A stretch of DNA of 64,000 bases, from NCBI GenBank assembly GCA_035578905.1, contig JAQJVL010000706.1:186001-250000 (forward strand). The letters run 5' to 3'. This DNA is from Stictocephala bisonia (Eukaryota; Arthropoda; Insecta; Hemiptera; Membracidae). This document shows positions 30,901 to 42,900 of the stretch, piece after piece (the stretch's first letter is position 1; every line of letters starts with the position of its first letter). Both the position numbers and the translations under genes were made by a program. The notes beneath the pieces are model-generated. The model ran no database searches. It was not told where the DNA came from and saw nothing but the letters and a program-made list of their open reading frames with translations.

Positions 30901-33900
30901 GAAGGATTCAAAATGCTAGATGGGGCGCTAGAGTACATCATGCAACTAGACGGCATAGCTGCAGCCGACGTTATATGTTTGAGGAAACTGAGGGACATTG
31001 CGGCCAGACAACGGGCTAAAACGGTTAAGCAGACGACAATTAAGGACTTTTTCAAGAGATAAGTTTTATGTGAAGTTGATTGTAAGTTGCATTATTTACC
31101 ATTTCTTGTAATTTATTAGTCATTCTTTGTAATTTTGATTTACTTGGGACTGTATTTCTTATGTTCATTTAAAGTAAATTTTCTTACTTTAATGTATAAA
31201 GTAGTGTACGATATGCTTAAATAAAATTGTTCAAACTGTCCTGTGTTGTTAAAACTTGATTTTTTCAGTCCTGTTTTACTGTTTGCTCAAATCTGTTTTA
31301 CTTAATTACAGCACACTACTGTATTATGAACTTAAGGGCTAACTAAATTATTAGACATTGTTTGTCCCATTTTTGTTTGAAGCTAACTCCTCTGCTCCCG
31401 TCTCTAGCCTACTGCCTTATCTTTACGTGCCGACCACACTTATGTTATATTTGCCCTTGAATGAACCCGTATTGTAATAATTGACCGTTAAAAGCCGAAA
31501 TTGACGATGCATTCAACAAACTCCGGGAAAATCCGGATTCTTTAAAATCCGGACCGGACGACCGCCACATTAGTCCGGATTCCTAAGAGTCTACTGTATC
31601 AACTTTCATACGAAAATTCAGTATTGTAAGCCAAATGATTTTAGAGATATTCAAATTTTTGTAAAAATCACATACAGACAGAAAACGAATCGAGATAGGA
31701 CACATGTTAAATAGCATTATTTGCTTGTATTGACCTGACAAACAATCCTCTAAAATATGCGACAGTCGAAGCTGGGCACCTTGTATATATATATATATAT
31801 ATATAAAAACAGGACCTGTGTAAGATCATAATTTAGATTTATGAACTTTTATTTACAACTACTTTTTCTTGATTTTATTCAAATTTGTTTAGAAGGAAAT
31901 GTTTTCTTTTATATATGATAAGTATTTAAACCAAATTACCTGTTTCCCTTTTCTCTATATTAGTCCATTTACTTGTAGAGACTCATTGTTCTATGAAAAT
32001 ATTAACTTTAACTGCTCTAATTATCTCTACATAATAAGTTTATTACCATGCAAATACTAAAAGGCAAAACAATTGTCAGACTACAATATATTTACCTATC
32101 GAGAATATTATTCTCCTCCTTTGAGAGTATAGATTTATGAATAACATGGTCTGCCCCATCTTCGAGAGCATCATGCAATTGCTCCTAAAACAAATACGTA
32201 CATTAATAACAATCATAAGTATTTTGCATTTAATATTAAAAATTACCATTTTTCATAATAGCATAAATGACATAAATTGTTTAGTAGGGATTCAATTTTA
32301 GGTTACGTTTAAGGGCACTAGGTCAGGAATTAGTATATTGGAGAGATAGGACATCAGCAACCTTTCCTTAGAAGACAAGTTCACTAACACCAGAGTAGTA
32401 GTAACATACATAAAAGAAACACAAAATCACACAAATTTTCTGTGCCACTGGCACTTTCTTCAGGTAAGTAAAGAGAAAGAGACATGGCTTCCACTATTGC
32501 CATCTACTAGAGGTGTGCGAGTACTCGAAACTTCGAGCATTCTTATTTTACTACTCGAACTCGGCTCGAAGCTTCCGAAACTACTCGAAGTTTGATCAAG
32601 TAGTTGTATTTTACGAAATATCAGATTTACATCTTAATTTAGTTTTAAGAGTAAACAGTTTTATAAGTTATGAATAAAAAAAGTGCGCTTTCTTGTGTTT
32701 TATTTTACCCTTAATCATACGTTATCAGTTTGGTACGCGTAATTATGAACTAAACAATACGCCTAAGAATAGGTAGTACACGACGACAGTCAAATGAACT
32801 AGTGACGTATTGAACGAGTTCGTTCATTATGATTTGAACTAGTTCAATTCAAAGTGATCAACAGAGCTGAGAAGGTAGCGATCACGGCAAATAGTTACCG
32901 TAGTAGCAATCACACATCTTAGTTGTCGAGTTTACTAATCACTTGTAATCTTACCTAAAATAGCGTTAATAAAACATAAGTGCTGGTTAGTGTCTTCATG
33001 AACCAAGAAAGGGAACGAGATATCCAGTTCAAGATGCTCAAAAATACCTGTTACCGATACAAACACAATGGTCTGTACGCTGTGGAAATTATGCATATTT
33101 TCGTTCATATCAATAATATCCCTCAATAAAAAGTCTCGAGAACGGTTTACTTTATATACCAAGAATCAAACTTCCCATCTTTTCTAAGCGAAGATCTTCG
33201 TCCATTTCGCTTTTGGTATACGGTTCTATTCAATCAACCTTCTCAAATGTGTTTGAGAAGATATTCTTGAACCGTCTCTCTTCTTTCCTAAACTCGAACA
33301 ATGTACTAACTCGTCAACAATTTGGCTTCAGGAAAAACACCTCAACACTGAATGCTATGTTTGACTTCATATCTAATATAACATCATCCTTGGATAGAAA
33401 AGATCAAATGTTTGGTCTGTTTTTAGACCTGAGCAAGGCGTTCGATGTTGTGAATCATCCATTGCTCTTGTATAAGGCTGAGCGTCTTGGAATTAAGGGT
33501 AATGCACTCAAATGGCTATCATCTTATCTGATGGGTCGTACACAGACAGTAAATACCGTATATACTCAAATCTAAGCCGCACTATTTTGACCGCAATTTG
33601 ACCGCAAAAACAAGGGTGCGGCTTAGATTCGCGTGCGGCTTACATTCGCCCAATTAGAGTTGAAATGCCAAGTGGTGCTAAAAGCATTTCTGAGGGCAAA
33701 AAACCAATTATTTAAACTTTTGGGCTGTGAAATGGAGGGTCTATGCAGTGTTTTCTCAGACAGCTGCACAGTCACTAGTTAATTTATACAGTCGGTCAGT
33801 CAGGTGCAGTGGTGAGATAAGGATCACGGAGGGGAGGGGAAGGGGGTGTGTGATGGGGAGAGGCTTCAAACAGGTTTGCAGGGGGGAGGGGAAGGGAGAT

Positions 33901-36900
33901 TGATGGGAGGAAGCAACATTGCGATAACTCAGTTTTTGTGCTAGGTGAGGGACGCATTCTCTTTCCCACTTCCTTTCATAACATTCTGTTATCCTGTCTT
34001 CTCCTTTCAACCTCTGTCCTTCTAGGACAAAATATGCGTCTTCAATACTTTTGAGTTTTGACTCACTCACTAGTTCCAACAGCTGTGAACTACCGGCTCA
34101 CTAACAATGAAACACGTGTGAAATCACAACAATTTTATTTTATTTGAACAAATAAAAACAAAGGGTACATCAATAACAATGACTAAAATAATATTAAAAC
34201 TGACAATATTAAACAAAATGTTCATAATTGTACATAGGAATAGGCTATAATAATAGTTTAGTAATGAGCAACATTTTTAGTAATGTCTGGCACAGATTAG
34301 GTAATATTTCAACTGATAAACTAATTAATGAAATTTCTATAAACTATTAGATGCATTTCAGTTTTAAATCAATCATGAATTATTTAAATAACAAACCATC
34401 TTGAGAATATAAAAAAAATCACAATTATAACACCCGAAGGAAAGATGAACTAGTTAAAGAGCATTAAAGAGCAGTAAATTTATAATGTAGGCCTAATAAT
34501 TGAACAATTTTATACTGTTTTTGGGAAAAAGGGGTTTTTAAGACACTATTCATGTATGGATGTACTTGCAAGATTAGCAAGCTTCTCAAAAGCAATATTG
34601 AATAAAGATCTTTTGATTTGATTTATTGAGAAAAGTAAAACATCATGAAATACTAATTAACACAGGAACATGGGCAATAATAAAGTAACATTCAATGAAT
34701 AATAGCCTAAAGATCTCAAATTGCATCTAAGTAACTTTGATAACCTACAATTAAACCCGCTTAAGTAACTTAGGTAACTTACAATTAAACCCACTTAAGT
34801 AACTTAGGTAACTTACAATTAAACCCGCTTAGTCACTGTCAGAGTCCATCACAAATCCTGTGAAGCATTGCAGTGGACGTTTGATGCCAGATGTTGAGGC
34901 TACTCCAGATGTTGAGGCTACTGGTTCTGACGGTTGACCTTCCTCACTACTACTTGCAGGATCCTTGTCATTACCGTCTGTGTCTGACTCTGTTCCTGAT
35001 GAAGAACTGGATTCATCTTGGCTTGGAGAATAATCTTCATCTGCGTCATCGTCGTCTTCGTACAGCAGATTATCTTCCGACCCATCTAAGGAGTTTGAGA
35101 TGGAGCACTTTTTGAATGACTTGCGTACCATCTCTTCTGGGATGCTATTACAGGCTCTTAAAACCCAATTGGTAATTTCAACGAGAGGAGCTTTCTTGAC
35201 TTTTCCCGTTCTAGTCACATTGTCAAGGTTGTTCTCCAACCACTCGCAGTACAGTTTTCTGATTTTGTCCTTGAAGGGTTTGTTGAGACACACATCCAGT
35301 GGTTGCAGTATGCTTGTCATACCTCCTGGTATGACAACTTGGCAGCATTTATGGCGCTTCATTTGATCTTTTAAATCATCCGTCAAATGGCCACGGAATG
35401 CGTCAAGAACAAGAAAATTGTTGAGGTTCAAATTGGCCCCGAGTCTCTTCATCCAAATGCATCTAAACCAGTCCATCATTAATTCTTCTGTCATCCATCC
35501 CTTTTCCTGTACTCTAATTTCAACTCCTTGGGGAAAGATGACATTTTTTGGCATGCGCTTCCTTTTGAAAATTATCATAGGCGGCAATTTCTTGCCATCA
35601 GCTGTACAGGATAACATAACAGTGATTCTCATCTTTTCATAACCACAGGTTTTCAAACTTACACTTTTGGCACCTTTTTTATCAACTGTGTAGTTCATTG
35701 GCATGTCAAAAAACACTGGGGTTTGGTCGCAATTTCCCATTTGACCTGGTAAAATGTTTTTGCTCCGTCTTAGGTTGATAACATACCTCTGAAATTCAAC
35801 GAGCTTATCTTCAAAATCGTTCGGCAGTTTCGAGGCAATGTGAGTCCTCCTTCTCAGACTTAGGCCATTTCTTCTTAAAAATCTAACACACCAACCTTCA
35901 GAAGCCTTGAATGATGTCCTGGGAATGTTCAGTTCTCTTGCTGTTTTATTGGCCTTCAGCCTGATCATGCTATACGTAACACCTAGGCCTTTGTTACGTT
36001 GTTCTTTCACATATTCAAGAACTTGGTTTTCCATTTCAACATACCTTCCGCGTTTGGGGCCTGTCATAGCTTTCTTCGTACTTTTAATTTTGAAAATTTT
36101 CAATCTGTCTTTCTTCCAACGTCTAACATTAGTCTCATCTACTCCAAATTGGCGCATTGCTGCTCTGTTTCCATTTTCGTCTGCATAACTAATTACTTTC
36201 CTTTTGAAAGAAGCCATGTAATGGCATCTTTGACTAGCCATAGTTTGGTGTTCACTACATTCACCACTTACTAACTAAATACGGTAACACTTTCACTAAT
36301 CACTACTTACTAATTAAATAATACTTTGACTAAATAATTTCAATTAGGTTATGTCAGCATAGCAATAGGCTAGTTCACAATAAACCAAACAACAACAGTG
36401 ACTTTTGTTTTGAGTTTTTATTTGTTTCTCCTTTCATCTGTCATTTGCCGGCTGTAGTAGCTTGCCAACCTCAAATAATTGTTTGCCCTTTTTGAGGGTA
36501 ATTTTAGAGTTAGAGGGTATTTTCTAAGACAACAATATTCATGTTTAGCCGGTAAAAATATAATTACAGTAATGATAAGTTATTCTTTTGATATGGTTTT
36601 AAGATTTGAAGCTAAAAACCAATGTCTCTATCATAAAATAACAATAGGTAGATAGCCAAAAGGGTAATTTTTAGATTTTGGTTGGCAGCACTATCCAAAA
36701 GATGAGAATAATTGGCTTGAAAGACAGTGGGGAGAAATGTAGAAGGGTGGGAAGGGGAAGTGGTTTGTTTTGCAATAGAAGTGGGTGACGTCAAAATGAG
36801 GTCACCAATCAGGGATAGGAGGGGCGGGGCTTAGCGGTATTTGTTTTCTTCCACTTGTCATCTTGTTCTTTGTCCTACATGAGCTTGTTCTGTACAAGAT

Positions 36901-39900
36901 AAGGTTTGTGGCTCTACAGAGAAGCTTCTGTGGGTAGAGCACATGAACAGGTGATTGTTAAACACAGTGTAGGACTGTATCGGTCTCTCTCACTTCCTTT
37001 CCTTCTTGAAGCAGTTTAGCCTCAGTGTCCAGTTAACACTTGCCGTATCCAGTCGCTTTACTGGGTAGATACTTTGCCTATGAATTATGGAATACTCTTG
37101 TGTAAAACTAGTTTTGGGACAAATGGGTATAAATAAAACAAGTTTATTACTAGTTTTTATTTAAATACATCATGTAACTAAGTAACTTATACCAATACTT
37201 CATTTGTAAATACACTTTACATGACTTTCGTCAATTAATAGAGCTCATTTTGTGATCGCTAGATTGCCGTTTTTCCTGGATAATATTGCCCGGTAAACTG
37301 GGTGCGGCTTAGATTCGAGTGTGGCCTTTTTTACCTAATTTTCAATCAAAAACAAGGGGTGCGGCTTAGATTCGCGTGCGGCTTAGATTCGAGTATATAC
37401 GGTATACCTTTCATAGATAAACATGGCTGTGTCAGGAATCAAGTGTCACAGGAGTCTCAGATTGTCACAGGAGTCCCACAGGGTTCGGTATTGGGGCCGT
37501 CCTCTTCTTGCTCTTTATTAATGATATTCAAGACAGTGTTGACAATGGCAACGTTTCTTTGCAGACGACACCTCATTTTGTATCTCAAATCCTGATAGGC
37601 GACTACTTGAGGTTGACTTTTTCATGCAAAGTAGTTCAATTTTACAATGGTTATGTAAAAATAAACTCTATATTAACTCAGATAAAACAAAAATTATTGA
37701 TTTTAACCTAAAAACAAGAAGTAGTGTCGGGGCGGAATCATATTGTCTTCTACTTGGTGAAGTAGAGGTGGATTTTTGCTCTGACACAAATTTTCTTGGT
37801 CTACTCATTGACTCAAAGCTAGATTTTAAAACACACATTGAGAAACTAATGGAAAAGTTAAGCAGTTGTATTTTTATACTTAGAAGACTGTCTGCCTTTG
37901 TCAATAGAGAGATACTTTTGTTAGCTTATTATGGGTGTTTCTACCCCCACATCATTTATGCTTTGCCAATTTGGGGATCTGAGAGCTGTAAAACAAAACA
38001 GTATAAACTAGTTCACGTTAGGGCTACTATTTTAATAAAATTGAATGATAAATATAATGAAGTACCCTTTTATTCATTTTTATAAAAATGAATAAAAGGG
38101 TACTTTATTACATTTATCATTCAATTTTATTAAAACAAAACAGATATTTACAATTCAGAAGAAAGCTATTAGAGTTATTTTTGGCTTGACAAAATATCAA
38201 TCCTGCAAAGGCAAATTCAGGGAAAACAACATATTGACGTTTCCCAGTCTATTCATTTTTGAATCTTTAGTTTTTGTAAAGAAAAACTTACACCTTTTCC
38301 CAGAAAAACCAGTTCTTAAATATAGTTTCAGAAACCTTGATTCCTTACCACTTCCTAACACAAAACCTCTTTCTTTCAAAAACAGTGTTATTATTCTTGT
38401 ATCAAGCTTTTTAACAAACTGCCACTTAGGATAAAAGATATTCAATGTATAAAAAAATTCACGCACTGTATAAAAAATCTACTTTTCATGAAAGAATATT
38501 ATTCAGTTAGACATTACTTAGAAGATATAGCTATTCACTAGTTATTTTAAGATATTGTACATAGTTGTAAGGACGATTGTTAATGCATTGTATAATGTTC
38601 ATGACAATAAAATATTTGATTTGATTTATACGTACGTGCAAGGAACCGATCAGCTCCTTTTCGGAACTGAAATTATCGAGTTGATTCTTGCGAGTTAATT
38701 GAGGTCTATTTAGTTTTTAATCTGAGCAGGAAATCGTCCAATGATTTGATGTAAGAAAATACTGTATCGTATCATATAAAATATGGTAAAGACGTTCTAG
38801 CAGCGTGTGACAACATTATTGATTTATTTTCCGTCAAATAAAAAAAATATATATCCGTGGCGAACATCTATTAATTATTATTCCGTAAATAACTTAGATC
38901 GCCAAAACTATGTGTAACATTTGCGGATACGATATTTTTTCCTGTCAAATTGTTGAATGGTTTTCTGACTAGGTTAGACAATAACACAGTTGGAGTGTAA
39001 AAGGTGGTAAAGTACGATAATTTTGTTTCGTAAACTCACTGAACGTGTCCCTGTTCACATTGACGTCGATGTAAAATGTAAAACAATCACGAATCAACCC
39101 AAGTGAGGTAGAAACATGTTGGAAGTCCTTTTCTAAACAAAATACGACGAATTTAGAAACTCGGTAAATTATTTTTATTGATCCGAAGCCTTATCACACG
39201 TCTCGTTTCTTATTCATAAGTATATAATTTCGCTGCCCACAATCATCACTGTAAGTTGGCACTTAGCTGATATTTCAGACTGCATCTCGTCGCCAATATC
39301 GGCTAGACCTATTATATTAGCCTACTGTATCTATGGTTTTCATTCGATTATGCCAGGTTTTCATGAATTTCTTTATCTTCATGTTTTGAAATAATTATTT
39401 ATCTGTTGTTCAGTGTAGCCTCATGTATCGAAATAGTTCCAAGTTGCACACATTTCATTACCGATCATAATTTAATAACTATGCTCATCCTAAGTGACTT
39501 TAAAATTTACTTTTAGTAATTATTATTAACCTGCTTAGTTATTATTATCAATCGATTGAACAACAGTCTTTGTCATCCAGATTTTCAAATTTGATTATAT
39601 AATTCACAGCTTATTTCCGGTTAGTTGTAACCTTGTTATTACTGAATTAAATACCTACAGAATACAGATCCATACTTCTTGGCGTGTACACAGGCAATTT
39701 TTTGTTGAGAGAAGGCAATTCTGAAAGTAAATGACTGCATTTGATGATGACGCCTGAATTTTAGCATCAGTTTGGTTGGATGCAGCTTTTGCCAACAAGC
39801 TTTGCTACGTTTTCGCGGTACACTTTTAACTAAACCGCCAGATAAACATATCGGCCGGCTGTGAAACAGTATAATTATATGTTTTATACTTATATGCCAA

Positions 39901-42900
39901 TTGGCTTGCATAGAAAATCTGATCTGTGATATGAGTGAACAAATTAAATCTTTATAATCCACGTTGTTTCAATTAATAGTATACTTTCTTGCATAATATT
40001 AGTTATGAAAAAAGAAACAAGGTTAAACAAAACAATGCCACATAAAATGTAGGAAGGCAGGAAGTAAACATTTTTATATATCAAATATTACAGTTACAAA
40101 CAACAAATCAAAATTATTGTGTTCAGTTTAGATGTATATATTTACGAATCTGGCAAAACTTAACATAGGTATCTGCCTTTTACAGTTGTCTTGGGCGAAC
40201 AGGAAAAAAATGCCAACTACTCGACTCAATTCGGCTCGAACTCAAAAAAACACTACTCGCACACCCCTTACCATCTACCCAGTAATAGTGGAAGCCATGT
40301 CAGTCTCTCTCTCTTTACTCACCTGAAGAAAGTGCCAGTGGCACAGAAAATTTGTGTGATTTTGTGTTTCTTTTGTGTATGTTGCTACTACTCTGGTGTT
40401 AGTGAACTTGTCTTCTAAGTCTGCTGATGTCCCATATCTTCAATATACTAATTAGTAGGGATTCAATAATAGCCAAGAGAATAAAACATTTTTCATAAAT
40501 TTTTAGTCAGGGTATTTATATATTACAGGAAGAGGAGTATTTACTTTTTACTAAATTGAAAGGATTTGATTTTACCATGTAAAACCAAGATGTTTTATAT
40601 GCCTGTAGTAGTCCGAAAACAAAACTGCACACTAAGGCTAATATAGTAGAGCCTTGTTATCTGACATAGACCTATCTGACATTCTGTTTTAATCAACGTC
40701 CTCGTCCCAAAAACAAAAATAAAATAAAAAATTGTCCGAAAATCATATAATGTATTTTTGTTCTGTAATGATGGAAGCTGATTATTTCTGGTGAGTTTTT
40801 TTCCCAACCAGCCAGTTTTATTGCTTGCTGTACTTGATTTGATGTTGAGTAGGGACTGTACCGTGTGAGCAGGCCACATCACTTTTCTGACTGTATTGAG
40901 TGTATGCTATTTTTAGGACTGATAGTATTTGCTTTCAGTTGCAGTCAGAAAAGTGACTTAGCGCTCTTTTTCAGTAGTTTCCTGGCTGGTTGGTCACATG
41001 TATTAGTTTGATGTGCTAAAGTTGTTTATATATTACTTTATTGCAACACAACACAAATTTACTACAATTAAGTAAAAAATTGTATACAGCCATATTTGTG
41101 CATTTTGTACTTATATTGTAGTAAGTTTGTGTTGTGTGACGTTCACTTGTATTGTATCTGTACCAACATAAATTATGTTAATTAAGAACAAAATTGTTAT
41201 TAACAAGTATTTTTTATCCCTCCTTCTTTTACTTTGAAAGTCATACGATACGTATACCGGGTGTCTTAAAAGTTTTAGAACTTCTTTTAATTTCTTTATT
41301 AGCAAATGTGAAACTAGCATTTCGTCATAGGTATTGTTTCCTATGTTATGACACATTTTTCAGTCATTTTACCTAAGCCGCAAATGCAAGATTCACTCAG
41401 TAAAAAATGGCAGTCCTTTAAGGTTTGGTTTTTGAAAGCTAAACATTAAGGCTGTAATGAGTATTTTCTTTTTTTCTTCAAGGAATAAAATGAACATGCA
41501 TAAGTACTAAAGTGTTTATTTTTTAAAATTAATAAGATGGTTTTAGACACCTGCTATGATGCGCAAAATTATCCCAAGTAAAACCGTTAACAAAATTACA
41601 AAACTTTGACCATTTTGACTGAGTGAACCTGTTGAAGTCGCATTTGCGGCTTTTTATTCTAAAACCAAAGACCTATAAAATGAGGTGCTATTTGACCTAG
41701 GCTTATATTTAAAATTGTTGAATTATATTTATATTGACTTCCTCCACAGGACGCCCCCCCCCCCCGTTAGGGGAAATGACTGAAAAATGGGTCATAACGT
41801 AGAGAACGATACGCTAAAGTTTACATTGACTATTAAAGAAATTATAATGAAGTTTTAAGACTTTTGAGACACCCGGTATACCGAAATCATGAAAAAAACC
41901 CATGCAAATGGGAATAAGAAAAACTGTATTGAAGAGTTAAACATGCACGTAAGTGAAATAAGGAGGGTCAGTGTATTTATGTTGTATACTAAAAACGTGC
42001 TAATATTATTGACTAACTTCATTATAATTTATTTACCCAGTATTTCTCTTCTTCCTCTTTTGCTAATCTTATCCAAAAAACCTTCTTTTTTGTACTTAGA
42101 TTTTTCCATAATTCTTTGTATTTTTCTATACAATCATGGCGGTTGAAATTTTGGTCTTTCTCATGTTTTTGAAGCTTGTCATTCAAGTATAGCTGTAAAA
42201 AAACAACATAAAATGTTACTATATTAGGTACATACAAAATATTAGTGTTGTATCATTTGCAAGAGAATAGGTAGTGAGATGGAGTAACACTGTACTGATC
42301 CATAAGCCAGATCAACTTTGGTGATTCAAAGAAATGAGAAAATCACCAGCTAATCTTCCAGCTGTCATGTAACTTTGAAATGTGAAGAATTAAGTTATTA
42401 ATATTAAACTTCCAAAATGAATTTTTCTGCTTTTAAGCTTATTATATTACAAAACAATTTGAATCACAGATAACTAACTCTAGCCAGATAGCTCGTGGAA
42501 AAGACGTGTGCGTTATTGAAGGAGTATATAGGCAATACGCACTACACGACTGTGAATTTAGGATGCGACGTTGCCGCATTGATCAAGTATTAAATCTCAA
42601 TTTTATTATCAGCTGATATTTATTATTGTGATATTAGTTTTTAATAGGGATGGGTTGGTCCCTAAAGTCGGTTCTCGGTTCTGCCGGTTCTTGACAAGAG
42701 AACTGGAACCGAGAACAGATGGGAAAATCTCAGTTTTGCGGTTCCGGTTCTAGAAAAACCAAATGAGCAGCTAACTTTCATATCAGAAATGTTTCAGGTG
42801 TGAAGTGCTGGTTAAAAGAACAATCAAACAATAATATCCAGCCACATGACAAACAATGTGTCTTTGTCAGAAAATATCTGCTCGTAGAAGGCCACTTCCT

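Larger units (their letters stand above)
28510..31775. mobile_element. Palindromic (foldback) MITE split by a Tigger transposon
   Basis: Ends CCAGCTTCGACTGTC and its inverse (31761-31775). The left arm (28510-28840) pairs with the right arm, now in two pieces (about 28920-29113 and 31597-31775). Without the inserted Tigger the element is about 780 bp and almost wholly palindromic. The intact left arm shows what the right arm looked like before insertion, which confirms the TA target at the break. Confidence 0.7.
33556..37402 (-). mobile_element. Second Tigger/pogo-type transposon, apparently complete
   Basis: Ends CCGTATATACTCAAATCTAA and (inverted) CCGTATATACTCGAATCTAA with TA at 33554-33555 and 37403-37404. 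The subterminal GTGCGGCTTAGATTCG motif is repeated at both ends. One intact transposase lies on the minus strand. Length 3847 bp. It sits in the LINE so that the flanking RT codons stay in phase across the site with one TA removed. Confidence 0.85.
33160..38628 (+). pseudogene. LINE reverse transcriptase (Jockey/CR1-like), interrupted and decayed
   Basis: Non-LTR retrotransposon ORF2 lacking its endonuclease (5'-truncated; start near 33160 uncertain). 33213-33555 encodes RRT-type motifs FGFRKNTSTLNAMFDF and motif A LDLSKAFDVVNHP. After the Tigger insertion (33556-37402) it resumes with motif B TGVPQGSVLGP, then in shifted frames FINDI and motif C FADDT (37558-37572), then the thumb. A further palindromic insertion lies at 37989-38143, after which QKKAIRVIFGLTKYQSC continues. 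The 3' end is ACAATAAAATATTTGATTTG at about 38628. The frames change at least twice between 37490 and 37620, so it is dead. Confidence 0.85.
32508..40270. mobile_element. hAT transposon (non-autonomous), split by a LINE
   Basis: Inverted ends TAGAGGTGTGCGAGTA and TAAGGGGTGTGCGAGTA, flanked by the 8-base duplication CCATCTAC at 32500-32507 and 40271-40278. An 8-bp target duplication with TAGNGGTGTGCG-type ends defines a hAT. Its own sequence is 32508 to about 33160 and about 38629-40270. Subterminal ACTCGAA/TTCGAG motifs recur. No hAT transposase domain is recognisable, and the minus-strand frame at 39639-39962 has no clear BED finger. Confidence 0.85.
32297..40451. mobile_element. Element with inverted hammerhead-like ends, host of a four-deep nest
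   Basis: The 16-base direct repeat TTAGTAGGGATTCAAT at 32281-32296 and 40452-40467 looks like a target-site duplication. Inside it the two ends (32330-32500 and 40279-40451) are inverted copies, sharing TTAGTGAACTTGTCTTCTA and a hammerhead-like core. The left end has about 34 extra bases. All of the intervening 7.8 kb is a hAT element. Without it this unit is only about 0.4 kb, so it may be a foldback pair of solo ends. The family is probably Penelope-like or retrozyme-like (inference). Confidence 0.6.

Noticed and set aside
34500..34630. Possible LINE 3' tail (AATAAAGATCTTTTGATTTG) inside the second Tigger
   Set aside because: Only the tail-like end is visible, with no coding similarity upstream; too short to call.
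34891..36274. Plus-strand frames opposite the second Tigger transposase
   Set aside because: Antisense shadows of the intact minus-strand gene.
39639..39962. 107-codon minus-strand frame in the hAT as a possible hAT transposase or BED finger
   Set aside because: No Cys-Cys-His-His BED pattern and no RNase-H-like block; looks like chance.
40600..40920. Worn Tigger-like terminus (TAGAGCCTTGTTATCTGACA)
   Set aside because: No matching opposite end or target duplication could be fixed.
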